Assembly (NCBI GenBank): GCA_021775835.1
Contig: JAJFHC010000287.1
Span: forward strand, 1-51,728
From: Hyphomicrobiales bacterium
GTDB lineage: Bacteria; Pseudomonadota; Alphaproteobacteria; Rhizobiales; JAJFHC01
Direction of reading: 5' to 3'
Length of the DNA: 51,728 nt
The notes below the pieces were generated by a model. That model was not told where the DNA came from and did no database searches. It was given only the letters and a program-made list of their open reading frames with translations. Both the position numbers and the translations under genes were made by a program. Below, in pieces: positions 1 through 10,507 of this stretch. The first letter of the stretch is position 1. Every line of letters begins with the position of its first letter.

Positions 1-509
1 CCGGCATGAATGTTCTCGATCTCGGATGTGCGCCGGGAGGCTGGACGCAGATAGCCGTAAAGTGCGTAGCGACGGGCAGTAAACCAGGGAAAGTCGTGGG
101 GCTGGATCTGTTGCCGGTTGATCCAATTGAAGGTGCTTCCGTATTGTTGCTGGATTTTCTCGCTGACGATGCACCCGGTGAGATACTCAACGCGTTCGGG
201 GATGAACCAGTTGACGTGGTGTTGTCAGATATGGCGGCGCCAGCATCGGGGCATCGAAAAACAGACCATCTTAAGATTATGGCGCTTTGTGAAGCTGCAT
301 TGGATTTTAGCCATCAGATTTTGTCACCGGGTGGAACATTTTGCGCCAAGGTTTTGCGTGGCGGTACGGAAAACGAATTGTTGTTACGAATGAAGCAATC
401 GTTCGAATCTGTGCGTCACATCAAGCCAAATGCGAGTCGCGCCGACTCGACGGAGTCCTATGTCCTTGCTATGGGATATAGACCGAGCGGGCATATTGAC
501 GAAGGCTAA
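1..509 (+). CDS. rlmE: 23S rRNA (uridine-2'-O)-methyltransferase RlmE, 5' partial
   Basis: This is the 3' part of RlmE (RrmJ/FtsJ), which uses SAM to methylate the 2'-O of a uridine in the A-loop of 23S rRNA on the 50S subunit. The reading frame is open to the left edge, so the N-terminus, including the first Lys of the K-D-K-E tetrad, lies outside the window. Visible are the SAM loop DLGCAPGGW, the Asp of SDMAAP, the Lys of CAKVLRGG and the Glu of DSTESYVLA, which complete the other three tetrad positions. The ATG at 6 falls just before the SAM loop and is internal, not the true start. RlmE is normally about 210-240 residues; about 168 are visible. Confidence 0.95.
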   Translation, partial: GMNVLDLGCAPGGWTQIAVKCVATGSKPGKVVGLDLLPVDPIEGASVLLLDFLADDAPGEILNAFGDEPVDVVLSDMAAPASGHRKTDHLKIMALCEAALDFSHQILSPGGTFCAKVLRGGTENELLLRMKQSFESVRHIKPNASRADSTESYVLAMGYRPSGHIDEG

Positions 510-540
510 AGCTTTTTGGCCCTGTCTTGGTCCCAACTGG

Positions 541-563
541 AAACCTACATACAATTTAGGTTT
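541..563 (+). repeat. Inverted repeat after rlmE, weak terminator-like
   Basis: AAACCTA (541-547) and TAGGTTT (557-563) form a perfect 7-bp stem with a 9-nt loop, 31 bp after the rlmE stop and before the next gene. The stem is AT-rich and followed by only one more T, so termination would be weak. It could instead be an operator for the downstream amidotransferase gene. Confidence 0.35.
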
Positions 564-613
564 TGAAGTTAAAAAAGGCGTATTGAGTTTCAAATTTTCT
601 GGAGATCGTGTTC

Positions 614-1312
614 GTGCGCATTCTGGCTGTTCAACACAACATGACCACGCCCCCTGGTCTCATCGGAGACCGAATTCTTCAACGCGGAGGAACACTTGAA
701 TTGGTCATGCCGCGTCATGGGGGACAGTTGCCGCAGAGTCCACACGGTTATGACGGTTTAATTCTGCTTGGCGGCGAAATGAGTGCCGCTGACGATGAGA
801 ATTTTCCGCACTACAAACCACTGCTTGAACTGGTTCAAGAGTTTGGCGACCGAAAGCGGCCGGTAATGGGGATTTGTCTGGGCGCACAGTTGATGGCACG
901 GGCATACGGTGCCCCGGTTCGCCGCCACAGTTTTACGGAGTTTGGTTATATCGAGCATCAACTGACAGACGACGGTGCTTGCGATCCTGTGCTTGCTGGT
1001 ATCGAGAACGGCCCCTGGTTCATGCAGTGGCACGAGGATACATTCGATCTTCCCGAGGACGCTATCCATTTAATTCGAGGAGATGGCTGTCAAAATCAAG
1101 CGTTCAGATATGGCACCACGGCCTATGCGTTCCAGTTTCATTTGGAAGTGACGGATTGGATTGCAAGACAATGGTCACATTATCCTGAAGCGAAACTGGC
1201 TTCACAAAATGGCTGCCCGGTGCAAAAGATCGAAAATGAACTGAAGGAACATTATGAGGCCGCCCGAACGGCAGCCTACTCTATTACAGATAACTGGCTG
1301 CAACTTGTCTGA
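614..1312 (+). CDS. Class I glutamine amidotransferase (GMP synthase-like GATase domain protein)
   Basis: A stand-alone class I glutamine amidotransferase-like protein of 232 residues. The nucleophile elbow GICLGAQ carries Cys88, and FQFHLEV supplies His176 and Glu178, so the catalytic triad is complete. The family releases ammonia from glutamine or hydrolyses gamma-glutamyl compounds; no synthetase domain is attached, so the acceptor is unknown. I chose the GTG at 614 because GGAG at 601-604 is 9 nt away and the resulting start (V/M-R-I-L-A-V-Q-H) matches the family. The in-frame GTG at 608 would leave a spacing of only 3. It lies between rlmE and guaB on the same strand. A role in purine metabolism is only suggested by neighbours. 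Confidence 0.85.
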   Translation: MRILAVQHNMTTPPGLIGDRILQRGGTLELVMPRHGGQLPQSPHGYDGLILLGGEMSAADDENFPHYKPLLELVQEFGDRKRPVMGICLGAQLMARAYGAPVRRHSFTEFGYIEHQLTDDGACDPVLAGIENGPWFMQWHEDTFDLPEDAIHLIRGDGCQNQAFRYGTTAYAFQFHLEVTDWIARQWSHYPEAKLASQNGCPVQKIENELKEHYEAARTAAYSITDNWLQLV

Positions 1313-1412
1313 CGTTGCTCTGTGGCACTTTCGGATTTACCCAAGTTCGACACGCGAGAGATTCAGGGCTTTGCACGGGGCACCCCAAATGGTAAACACC
1401 GGCGTCAACCGC

Positions 1413-2966
<1,554 letters not shown>

Positions 2967-2971
2967 CCCGA

Positions 2972-4270
2972 ATGACGCCTGCAGCGCGGATTGCCGCTGT
3001 CATAGAGGTTTTCTGCACATTTCAAGCCGAGCAATATCAACTGGAAGCCATATTAACACGATGGTTTCGAGGTCATCGGTTCGCAGGTTCGAAAGACCGC
3101 CGCGCTATACGCGAAATGACATTCGCGGTTTCACGTATTTATGGCCGTGCTTCAGCAGCCATAGGCACCGATAATCCACGATTAGTGGTTGCGGCGTATC
3201 TGGTCCATAGTTGCGGGTATTCTATTGATCACCTTGTCCAGATATTCGGCTCAACACCTTACGCGCCACCCAATCTTGACGGCGAAGAGAAGCAGCTTCT
3301 GGACGAGTTTTATACATCCGGATCGTCAATCAGCGAGAGTGTCTGGCACGAGGTACCGGTTTGGCTGCACTCTGTGTGCGAAGAGTCCCTGTGTCCCGAT
3401 GCACAACAAGAACTCGCCGCATTGCTGGTTCGAGCACCTGTCGACTTGCGCGTCAACAAACTCAAGGCGTCTCGAGACGACGTCCTCCTGAAGATCACGG
3501 ATAGCGGCCATGAGTGCGTCCCCACACCGTATTCTCCTTTGGGAATTCGCATCGTCGAACATGTGCGTCTTGCGGGGTGGGACCTTTATGAATCCGGGGT
3601 TGTCGAGGTACAAGACGAAGCCTCCCAGGTGGCGGCTCTTTTGGTCGGCGCGAAACCGGGTGAACGCGTTATTGACTATTGCGCTGGTGCAGGAGGCAAA
3701 TCCCTGGTCCTGGCCACACAGATGCAAGGCAAAGGAGAGGTCATCGCATTCGATGTCTCGGCGAAACGGTTGGCACCGCTGGCCGAGCGTGCCAAACGGT
3801 CCGGCGTCGGGAATATTCGTTCTCTTGTACTGGGCTCTAAAGAAGCAGATGCAGCGATTCTCTCTGTCACTGGAACAGTGGACCGCATTCTGGTCGATGC
3901 TCCATGTTCCGGATCCGGTACCTGGAGAAGGTCCCCGGATGCGAAATGGTTGCTGACGCCGGCGAAGCTCCGAGATTACCAGGATCAGCAATTCGAAGTC
4001 GTCAATCGGGCTCTTGAGTTACTAAAGCCCGGTGGACAACTCGTCTATGTCACGTGTTCTTTTCTGAAGTCAGAAAACGAGACCGTGGTAGAACGAGTTC
4101 TAAATGGAAACAACCACATTACTCATGTGGACCCGGCGCGATCGTGGCGGGAAATTACCGGAACCGATCTGTCTAAGGAGATGTCCAGAACACAATGTGG
4201 CATTCGTTTCTCGCCGTATCGGACGGGCACCGATGGTTTTTACGTTCACGTCCTCTTACGCAACTCCTGA
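2972..4270 (+). CDS. rsmB: RsmB/NOP-family RNA (cytosine-5) methyltransferase
   Basis: SAM-dependent m5C methyltransferase of the RsmB/Sun family, 432 residues; in E. coli RsmB acts on C967 of 16S rRNA. The N-terminal 150 residues form the helical NusB-like region. The Rossmann part has DYCAGAGGKS at about 235, motif IV DAPCSGSGTW with Cys312 and motif VI YVTCSF with Cys362, the two cysteines needed for methylation and product release. It starts 5 bp after guaB and is probably cotranscribed with it. Exact target specificity cannot be read from the sequence, and alphaproteobacterial paralogues exist, so the symbol is a family-level call. Confidence 0.85.
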   Translation: MTPAARIAAVIEVFCTFQAEQYQLEAILTRWFRGHRFAGSKDRRAIREMTFAVSRIYGRASAAIGTDNPRLVVAAYLVHSCGYSIDHLVQIFGSTPYAPPNLDGEEKQLLDEFYTSGSSISESVWHEVPVWLHSVCEESLCPDAQQELAALLVRAPVDLRVNKLKASRDDVLLKITDSGHECVPTPYSPLGIRIVEHVRLAGWDLYESGVVEVQDEASQVAALLVGAKPGERVIDYCAGAGGKSLVLATQMQGKGEVIAFDVSAKRLAPLAERAKRSGVGNIRSLVLGSKEADAAILSVTGTVDRILVDAPCSGSGTWRRSPDAKWLLTPAKLRDYQDQQFEVVNRALELLKPGGQLVYVTCSFLKSENETVVERVLNGNNHITHVDPARSWREITGTDLSKEMSRTQCGIRFSPYRTGTDGFYVHVLLRNS

Positions 4271-4287
4271 GTCCTCGTCGAGGGACT
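4270..4287 (+). terminator. Imperfect hairpin at the rsmB stop
   Basis: AGTCCTC and GAGGGACT pair around GTC with one bulged G, starting at the last base of the rsmB stop codon. It lies between rsmB and a possible small opposite-strand gene. There is no T-run, so it is only a weak candidate terminator. Confidence 0.25.
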
Positions 4288-4304
4288 GCAATTCAATGCT
4301 GCGT

Positions 4305-4481
4305 TTAGGCAGCCGAGGATGCACCGACCGCAACAGTGATTGCAAGAAGTGCTGAAACAGCGATGCTGGCCAGGACATCGCGCATTTGAATTCTCTTTTC
4401 GCGCCATGTCAGATCCGCCTCTGATAGTCGTCTCTCCTTCATAGTTTTCCGCTCTTTCCTTCGGGTGTTGTCGTCCGCCAT
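4305..4481 (-). CDS. Possible small single-pass membrane protein (hypothetical)
   Basis: A 58-residue reading frame on the minus strand in the gap between rsmB and guaA. The N-terminal two-thirds is highly charged (many Arg, Lys and Glu). It ends in a hydrophobic stretch from about residue 35 to the C-terminus, ASIAVSALLAITVAVGA, that could span the membrane as a tail anchor. ATG at 4481 has no clear Shine-Dalgarno; an in-frame ATG at 4442 (45 residues) has AAGGAAAG about 14 nt upstream. The compositional layout favours a real protein, but the length and lack of a recognised family keep this tentative. Confidence 0.4.
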   Translation of the reverse strand: MADDNTRRKERKTMKERRLSEADLTWREKRIQMRDVLASIAVSALLAITVAVGASSAA

Positions 4482-4652
4482 AAATCGACGGCTGCCAAAA
4501 AAACCTGCCACTGTTTCCAACTTCCCCTTGTCGTTGTGTCAGGTTCAGTCTCCTAAATGTGACGCCAAAATCGATTGTCAAGACGCACTCTCACCGAAGT
4601 GATCGAGGGTCTGGGTGGACAGCCGAACCTCCGGAAACGGGGCTTTTCTTGC

Positions 4653-4681
4653 TTGACGGGTCCTATGGTCAATGCTCTATC
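4653..4681 (+). promoter_or_regulatory. Candidate sigma-70-type promoter for guaA
   Basis: TTGACG (4653-4658) is followed after 17 bp by TCTATC (4676-4681), about 35 bp before the chosen guaA start. The -35 is close to consensus and the -10 is poor. It supports starting guaA at 4716 rather than at an upstream in-frame codon at 4575, which would precede this promoter. Confidence 0.35.
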
Positions 4682-4715
4682 AGCGTTTCTCCGTCAGCAA
4701 GGAATCAGCGCTTTT

Positions 4716-6263
4716 ATGACCGACATTATCCTCATCGTGGATTTCGGTAGCCAAGTCACACAGCTCATCGCGCGACGCATACGCGAATCCGGGGTTTACT
4801 GCGAAGTAGTTCCATTCAACAAATTGGATGCAACTCTCGCGAATGTTCACCCCCGAGGCATTGTGCTTTCAGGTGGGCCGGCGAGTGTCACTTCCGAATC
4901 CTCCCCAAGTGTTTCTGACGATATTTTCCGTCTTGACGTTCCGATCCTTGGCATTTGCTACGGGCAACAGTCCATTTGCAAGCAGTTGGGGGGAGCGGTC
5001 GAGGCTTCGAGTACCCGGGAGTTTGGACGTGCAACAGTGACGATAGTGGACGACTGCCCCTTATTTGATGGTGTTTGGAAGACGGGAGATACAGATCAGG
5101 TTTGGATGAGCCATGGCGACACGGTTAGCCGTCTGCCAGACGGGTTTCGGCCTGTAGCGGTAAGCAGCGGCGCACCGTTTGCAGCAATTGCAAACGAAGA
5201 CAGAAACATCTACGGCGTTCAGTTTCATCCAGAAGTCGTTCACACGCCACGAGGCGCGGCAATCTTGCGAAACTTCACACATGGGATCGCCGGCTGCAGT
5301 GGCGATTGGACCATGTCAGCATTTCGCTCTCAGGCCGTTGATCGCATTCGATCCCAGGTTGGGTCGGACAAGGTAATTTGTGGACTATCTGGAGGTGTTG
5401 ACTCGTCAGTTGTTGCCGTCCTGCTGCACGAAGCGATTGGTGACCAATTGCAGTGTGTGTTTGTTGATACTGGACTGATGAGGCAGGGAGAGCCGGAAGA
5501 AGTGGTGTCCCTGTTTAGGGATCACTACAACATCCCGCTTGTTCACGTTAATGCAGAGCAACTATTTCTCCAGAAACTGTCGGGAGTTTCGGATCCCGAA
5601 CAGAAACGTAAGATCATTGGAGCGACCTTCATTGACGTCTTCGACGAGGAAGCGAGAAAAGCCGGTGGCGCGGATTATTTGGCACAGGGTACGCTGTATC
5701 CTGATGTCATTGAGAGCGTCTCTTTTACCGGCGGGCCTAGTGTGACGATCAAGTCACATCACAATGTTGGAGGTTTGCCAGATCGCATGAAAATGCAACT
5801 GGTCGAACCGCTAAGAGAACTCTTTAAAGATGAAGTGCGCAACTTGGGACGGGAGCTAGGACTACCGCCTACTTTTGTAGGACGGCATCCGTTTCCTGGG
5901 CCGGGGCTTGCCATCAGAATGCCCGGCGAAATAACCATCGAAAAAAGGGACATCCTGAGAAAGGCAGACACCGTCTTCCTTGAGGAGATCAGGTTAGCCG
6001 GACTCTATGACGAGATTTGGCAGGCGTTCGCAGTATTGTTGCCGGTAAAGTCAGTAGGCGTGATGGGGGACGAGCGGACCTTTGAGTACGTATGTGCGCT
6101 TCGAGCCGTAACCTCCACAGACGGGATGACGGCTGACTACTATCCATTCGAACATGAATTTCTGGCAAAAACCTCAACTCGAATAATAAATGAAGTGCGG
6201 GGTGTTAATCGGGTTACTTATGACATTACATCAAAACCACCCGGCACGATCGAGTGGGAATAG
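4716..6263 (+). CDS. guaA: GMP synthase (glutamine-hydrolysing) GuaA
   Basis: GuaA converts XMP to GMP using ATP and glutamine-derived ammonia. The 515-residue protein has an N-terminal class I amidotransferase domain with Cys81 in GICYGQQ and His171/Glu173 in VQFHPEV. An ATP pyrophosphatase domain follows, with the PP-loop SGGVDSSV at 225-232, and then the GMPS dimerisation domain ending in [10 protein letters not shown]. The frame is open upstream to 4575, but ATG 4716 gives the family start [13 protein letters not shown] and has AAGGA at 4699-4703 before it. With guaB and rsmB it forms a guanine nucleotide cluster. Confidence 0.97.
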   Translation: MTDIILIVDFGSQVTQLIARRIRESGVYCEVVPFNKLDATLANVHPRGIVLSGGPASVTSESSPSVSDDIFRLDVPILGICYGQQSICKQLGGAVEASSTREFGRATVTIVDDCPLFDGVWKTGDTDQVWMSHGDTVSRLPDGFRPVAVSSGAPFAAIANEDRNIYGVQFHPEVVHTPRGAAILRNFTHGIAGCSGDWTMSAFRSQAVDRIRSQVGSDKVICGLSGGVDSSVVAVLLHEAIGDQLQCVFVDTGLMRQGEPEEVVSLFRDHYNIPLVHVNAEQLFLQKLSGVSDPEQKRKIIGATFIDVFDEEARKAGGADYLAQGTLYPDVIESVSFTGGPSVTIKSHHNVGGLPDRMKMQLVEPLRELFKDEVRNLGRELGLPPTFVGRHPFPGPGLAIRMPGEITIEKRDILRKADTVFLEEIRLAGLYDEIWQAFAVLLPVKSVGVMGDERTFEYVCALRAVTSTDGMTADYYPFEHEFLAKTSTRIINEVRGVNRVTYDITSKPPGTIEWE

Positions 6264-6648
6264 GCGCACCCCGCTAACTGGACGACGCAAGACGGATTTG
6301 AACGCTTGATGAACTGACCATATCAAACGGATTAAGGCTATTTGTTTAGCGATCTAGTCAAGGCTTGCGTTTTGTGACTTGAGAGTAGATAAACCATCCA
6401 GTAGAGACAGTTCTGCCGCTGATGCCCTCGAAGCTAGTGTTTGTTGTCATTAGAAAGTTGCGGGAACGCGTTGATTGTAGGTTTTTCGGTCGTGCTCATC
6501 TCGCGACGTGAACTTTCTCGTATCAAGGCTTCGTTCCATTGCCGAACGTAATATGTTGAAATGCCTGCATTGATTTGATTCTGTGCGTTGAAGGCGCTAT
6601 TTTTGCCGCATTCGTGGTGTTCATGCCCGGATGCTTGGAGCGTAAACT
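6264..6648. other. 385-bp intergenic region, no gene seen
   Basis: Between guaA and the TPR gene, both on the plus strand. I see no protein-coding frame with family resemblance, no tRNA and no strong hairpin with a T-run. The promoter for the TPR-bamB-der run is expected here, but I cannot single out a convincing -35/-10 pair. Confidence 0.5.
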
Positions 6649-7344
6649 GTGACCGACATCTTTCGTGAAGTTGACGAGGACATTCGTCAAGATCGTCTGA
6701 AATCGCTTTGGGACAAATTTGGTATTTATGTCCTGGGGATTTGCATTGGAATTGTGTTCGCTGTCGGCGGTCTGAAGTGGTGGCAGTACTATCAGAATTC
6801 CGTGGCCGAGGAGGCGGGCACCCAGTACCTAGCTGCAATAGACCTGATACAAAACGGGAAGGCATCTGAGGCCAGTCAGATACTTGCGAAGATTGCCGAA
6901 GATGCACCGAATGGGTATTCCATTTTGGCTCGTTTTCAGAATGCCGCCACCCTTGCGTCCAGTGGCGATAAACAGACAGCTGTTAGTGAATATGTCAGGT
7001 TGTCCAAGGATGGTTCGTTAAGTTCACTCCTGCAAGGGTTGGCAAATGTTAGAGCCGCCATTCTACTGATTGATACTGGGTCGCGTCAGGATGTCGAGGC
7101 AAGGGTTGCAAAACTCAATACACGTGATGGACCATGGCGCAATTCAGCAAGGGAGTTGCTTGGATTGGCAGCCTACAAGGCAGGTGATGTAGCGGCCGCG
7201 GATGCGCTTTATAATGAGATAGCAGGTGATCCGGCGGCATCGGCCAGCATTCGCCAGCGAGCGCAATTGATGTTGTCGCTTCTTGCTCCGGAACGTAAAC
7301 CGACCAGCAAAGACGGTAAATCAGACAACACTCAGTCCGAATAG
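6649..7344 (+). CDS. YfgM-like tetratricopeptide membrane protein
   Basis: A 231-residue protein with an N-terminal cytoplasmic segment, one transmembrane helix (about residues 26-46, GIYVLGICIGIVFAVGG) and a periplasmic tail with TPR-like helical repeats, matching the TPR_21/YfgM type. In E. coli YfgM contacts the SecYEG translocon and periplasmic chaperones. The GTG start at 6649 is supported by GGAG at 6637-6640, 8 nt upstream. The gene sits directly before bamB and der, the same order as yfgM-bamB-der in E. coli, which strengthens the call. The charged C-terminal tail (last 20 residues) is probably disordered. Confidence 0.85.
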   Translation: MTDIFREVDEDIRQDRLKSLWDKFGIYVLGICIGIVFAVGGLKWWQYYQNSVAEEAGTQYLAAIDLIQNGKASEASQILAKIAEDAPNGYSILARFQNAATLASSGDKQTAVSEYVRLSKDGSLSSLLQGLANVRAAILLIDTGSRQDVEARVAKLNTRDGPWRNSARELLGLAAYKAGDVAAADALYNEIAGDPAASASIRQRAQLMLSLLAPERKPTSKDGKSDNTQSE

Positions 7345-7354
7345 GAGTTTTGAG

Positions 7355-8689
7355 ATGAAGTTGCCGACAGGAACACGAACCGGGTCTTGGGCAATGCGGA
7401 TTCTGTTTCCAATCGGCATCGGCTTGATTGTATCCAGTTGCTCGTCCTTTGGCGGCTTGTTCGGTGGCGATGAGGACGCCGTCATTACCGGGGAAAGACA
7501 AACGGTCATAAAGTCGAAGGGGACGATTTCAATTGACCTTGAAAACACCAAGTCTCCCGTGGTTATCCCGGCCGCTTATTCTAATCCGGATTGGGCGCAG
7601 CCAGGTGGAAGCCCAAGCAATGCGCCTCAACATGTCGCCTTGGGCGGCCAAATCAAGCGCGTGTGGTCAACCAGCGCAGGCAACGGCTCCAGCAGCCAAG
7701 GCCGACTGACGGCCTCACCGATAGTCGTCGGGAACCGGGTGTACACGTTGGACACAGAGGCGACGGTGTATGCATTCAACACATCAAATGGCAAGAGGGC
7801 GTGGCGTACCGAGCTAACGCCTGAAAACGAAGAATCTGAAGAAGGCTATGGCGGAGGTATTGCTTCTGAGAATGGCAAGATTTTCGTGGCGATCGGCTTT
7901 GGGTCCGTTTCCGCGCTCAATCCGGCAGACGGAAAGGTCCTTTGGAGCAAGCCTCTCGGAGTCCCTGTAAGGGCGGCTCCTACGGCAGCGGGCGGGCGTG
8001 TTTACATCTCAACCGTAAACAATGAAGTGTATGCGCTGTCCCAGACTGATGGTGAAGTCGTTTGGAAATATGAAGGGGTTGCGGAGACGGCTGGACTGCT
8101 CGCGAGCACGAGCCCGGCAGTTTCTCAGGGCAAGGTTGTGGTTCCATACACATCCGGGGAGATCGTGGCTTTTGATACTGCTGAAGGTTTTCCAATCTGG
8201 AGCGATACGCTGACCCGCGCCGGTGCCTTGAGTTCGCTTGCAAACATCAATGACATTGCTGGCAGACCAGTTGTCGACAAGGGAACGGTGTTTGCGATCA
8301 GTCACTCCGGTCGAATGATCGCGGTATCCTTGAAGTCCGGCGACAGGATTTGGGAGCAGAACATCTCCGGTACGCAGACGCCGTGGGCTGCAGGAAATTA
8401 TGTGTTCGTCATCACTCAACGCGGAGTGTTGATGGCATTGTCCAGGAAAACGGGCGGCGTTAGATGGGTACTTGAACTTGGTGGCGGCGCGGAGTGGAGC
8501 GGACCTGTTCTTGCGGGTGGACGGCTCTTGATGGTTTCTTCCAGTGGCCTGTTGGTCAGTGCCTCGCCGGAAACTGGTCAACTGATTGAGAAGCGCGACA
8601 TTGACGCCAAAGTCATGATCCCACCCATCGTGGCTGCAAACACTGTATACCTGATGACTGATGACGCTGATCTTATCGCGATGCGGTGA
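7355..8689 (+). CDS. bamB: Outer membrane assembly lipoprotein BamB (PQQ-like beta-propeller)
   Basis: BamB is a lipoprotein of the BAM complex, which inserts beta-barrel proteins into the outer membrane. The 444-residue protein has a signal sequence ending in a lipobox-like VSSC with Cys29 as the lipidation site. A beta-propeller of repeated W/G-rich PQQ-like blades (for example YAFNTSNGKRAW, SALNPADGKVLW, YALSQTDGEVVW) follows. ATG 7355 has AGGAG at 7343-7347, 7 nt upstream, and starts 10 bp after the TPR gene. It is longer than E. coli BamB (392), mostly because of the N-terminal linker. Confidence 0.9.
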   Translation: MKLPTGTRTGSWAMRILFPIGIGLIVSSCSSFGGLFGGDEDAVITGERQTVIKSKGTISIDLENTKSPVVIPAAYSNPDWAQPGGSPSNAPQHVALGGQIKRVWSTSAGNGSSSQGRLTASPIVVGNRVYTLDTEATVYAFNTSNGKRAWRTELTPENEESEEGYGGGIASENGKIFVAIGFGSVSALNPADGKVLWSKPLGVPVRAAPTAAGGRVYISTVNNEVYALSQTDGEVVWKYEGVAETAGLLASTSPAVSQGKVVVPYTSGEIVAFDTAEGFPIWSDTLTRAGALSSLANINDIAGRPVVDKGTVFAISHSGRMIAVSLKSGDRIWEQNISGTQTPWAAGNYVFVITQRGVLMALSRKTGGVRWVLELGGGAEWSGPVLAGGRLLMVSSSGLLVSASPETGQLIEKRDIDAKVMIPPIVAANTVYLMTDDADLIAMR

Positions 8690-8735
8690 GTGCGTTATCT
8701 GATCGGACGACATAACCGGTCCGACGGAAACCTCC

Positions 8736-10130
8736 ATGACATTTACAGTAGCTATTGTCGGCCGACCAAACGTCGGGAAGTCGACGCTTTTTAACAGACT
8801 CGCCGGCCGTCGGCTGGCCTTGGTTGACGACCGACCTGGGGTAACCCGGGACCGACGGGAGGCCGATGCTACGCTTGGGGACTTGCGATTCCGTATTATG
8901 GACACGGCTGGTCTGGACGAGGTAGACGACCAATCATTGGAAGGACGGATGCGGGCCCAGTCCGAACAGGCGATTCGCGCGGCAGACATCTGTCTCTTCG
9001 TTGTGGACGCCCGTGTAGGCATTACTCCTCTCGACAGCCATTTCGCAGACATTGTTAGAAAAACGGGTACGCCCACAATTCTGCTCGCGAACAAATGTGA
9101 AGGCGGTGCCGGAAAGGCCGGGCTATACGAAGCTTTCTCGCTAGGGTTGGGGGAACCAATCCCATTGTCGGCGGAGCATGGCGAAGGAACATCGGACCTT
9201 CACGCGGCATTGAAAGCGATGATGCCGGATGAACCAGAGATCGTGCGAAAGAAAAGGAAAAGGGGGAAATCGGATTTCGATGCTGAAGAGGCGATAGAGG
9301 AAGAGGCGGGCTTGGAAGATCGACCGGTTCGCGTAGCCATTATTGGCCGACCCAATGCTGGAAAGTCGACGCTGGTTAATACGGTTATCGGCGAAGAGCG
9401 ATTGCTGACCGGGCCTGAAGCCGGCATAACGAGAGATTCCATCTCAGTTGATTGGCAATGGAAGAATCGCCGGGTCAAGCTTTTCGATACCGCCGGTTTG
9501 CGTAAGAAGGCGAGGGTAACCGAGAAACTGGAGAAACTGTCTGTTGGTGATGCTTTGCGAGCCGTGAGGTTTGCTGAAGTTGTAATCCTGGTCATTGATG
9601 CAACCCAGCCGTTTGAAAAACAGGACCTTCAGATTGCCGACCTCGTCTGTCAGGAAGGTCGCGCGCTGATAATTGCTGTGAACAAATGGGACCTTATAGA
9701 AGAACGGTCACAGGCCACGAAGAAACTAAAGGAACAGTGTGACCGTCTCCTGCCGCAAATGACGGGTGTGCGACTGGTTCCTATCAGTGCGCTATCAGGT
9801 TATGGATTGGACAATCTCATGACCGCCGCATTCAAAACTTATGAAATTTGGAATCGTCGGGTGTCGACGGCCGGACTAAACGACTGGTTGCATGAAACGA
9901 CACAGCGGCACAATCCACCGGCGGCAAAAGGGCGACGACTGCGTTTGCGGTACATGACCCAAGCCAAGACGCGTCCCCCCACATTTGTCGTTTTCTGTTC
10001 GCGTGCCGCCGAACTACCGGAAGCTTACGTGAGATATCTGATAAACAGTTTGAGAGAAGATTTCGATTTACCAGGAGTTCCCATCCGTCTATTTGTGCGA
10101 AAAGGCAAAAATCCCTATGTTAAATCTTGA
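8736..10130 (+). CDS. der: Ribosome biogenesis GTPase Der (EngA)
   Basis: Der is an essential double-GTPase that helps assemble the 50S subunit. The 464-residue protein has a first G domain with GRPNVGKS at residues 9-16 and DTAG at about 56. A second G domain has GRPNAGKS at about 204, with its own DTAG and NKWD motifs, and a KH-like C-terminal domain ends the protein. The first domain has NKCE in place of the usual NKxD, a known type of variation at this position. The linker between the domains is rich in Lys and Glu. It completes the TPR-bamB-der run. Confidence 0.95.
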   Translation: MTFTVAIVGRPNVGKSTLFNRLAGRRLALVDDRPGVTRDRREADATLGDLRFRIMDTAGLDEVDDQSLEGRMRAQSEQAIRAADICLFVVDARVGITPLDSHFADIVRKTGTPTILLANKCEGGAGKAGLYEAFSLGLGEPIPLSAEHGEGTSDLHAALKAMMPDEPEIVRKKRKRGKSDFDAEEAIEEEAGLEDRPVRVAIIGRPNAGKSTLVNTVIGEERLLTGPEAGITRDSISVDWQWKNRRVKLFDTAGLRKKARVTEKLEKLSVGDALRAVRFAEVVILVIDATQPFEKQDLQIADLVCQEGRALIIAVNKWDLIEERSQATKKLKEQCDRLLPQMTGVRLVPISALSGYGLDNLMTAAFKTYEIWNRRVSTAGLNDWLHETTQRHNPPAAKGRRLRLRYMTQAKTRPPTFVVFCSRAAELPEAYVRYLINSLREDFDLPGVPIRLFVRKGKNPYVKS

Positions 10131-10169
10131 TTGTATAAGGCACGGTAATCACATTGTTGCCATAAGGCG

Positions 10170-10207
10170 CTTGTAAGATTTACAAGGTATGTTTAGAATC
10201 TAAACAT
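10170..10207. promoter_or_regulatory. Two tandem AT-rich palindromes upstream of a small lipoprotein gene
   Basis: The first dyad is CTTGTAA-GAT-TTACAAG (10170-10186). The second is ATGTTTAG-AAT-CTAAACAT (10189-10207). Both are perfect, both have a 3-bp centre, and the centres (10178 and 10198) are 20 bp apart, about two helical turns. They lie 40-110 bp downstream of der and 38-76 bp before the lipoprotein ATG. They lack the GC-rich stem and T-run of a terminator and look more like operators bound by a dimeric regulator on one face of the DNA. Confidence 0.5.
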
Positions 10208-10245
10208 GCAAAATTGTCAGGTACTAGGGATTGAGGGGTATTCTC

Positions 10246-10479
10246 ATGCGTAAACTTGCCACTGCAACCGTTTTGGTTGCCTGTCTCGGTATGACAGCAT
10301 GCTCTGGACTGTCAACCACAGAACAAAGAGTTCTCAGCGGCGGCGCAATTGGAGCTGGCGTTGGCGCTGTCGGAACGGCCGTCACGGGAGGCTGTGTGGC
10401 TTGTGGCGCAGCAATCGGTAGTGTCGTCGGTGCTGGCGTGGGCTACATTTACGACCAATCGAGAAAAAGCGAGTACTAA
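10246..10479 (+). CDS. Small glycine-zipper lipoprotein
   Basis: A 77-residue predicted lipoprotein. The signal peptide MRKLATATVLVACLGMTAC carries a lipobox with Cys19 as the lipidation site. The rest is a glycine-zipper segment (GGAIGAGVGAVGTAV then GSVVGAGVG) of the kind seen in outer-membrane-associated 17-kDa-antigen/Lpp-like small proteins. Two further cysteines (CVAC) sit inside the zipper. ATG 10246 is preferred over TTG 10231 because GAGGGG at 10234-10239 is 6 nt upstream. Function is unknown; an envelope or stress role is plausible but not shown. Confidence 0.75.
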   Translation: MRKLATATVLVACLGMTACSGLSTTEQRVLSGGAIGAGVGAVGTAVTGGCVACGAAIGSVVGAGVGYIYDQSRKSEY

Positions 10480-10507
10480 CGCTGACGCTGATTGAAGCGG
10501 TGCTCAG

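Noticed and set aside
3326..3991. A 221-residue open frame antisense to rsmB
   Set aside because: No motif and no start signal; rsmB is certain from its catalytic motifs.
4575..4715. An N-terminal extension of 47 residues on guaA
   Set aside because: The candidate promoter lies inside it, the family start is at 4716, and the extra residues match nothing known in GMP synthases.
6434..6907. A 157-residue minus-strand frame filling part of the guaA-TPR gap
   Set aside because: More than half overlaps the TPR gene on the other strand; composition is not protein-like and no start site is seen.
8009..9094. A 361-residue open frame on the minus strand across bamB and der
   Set aside because: It spans two confident genes on the other strand, has no family resemblance and crosses their intergenic gap.
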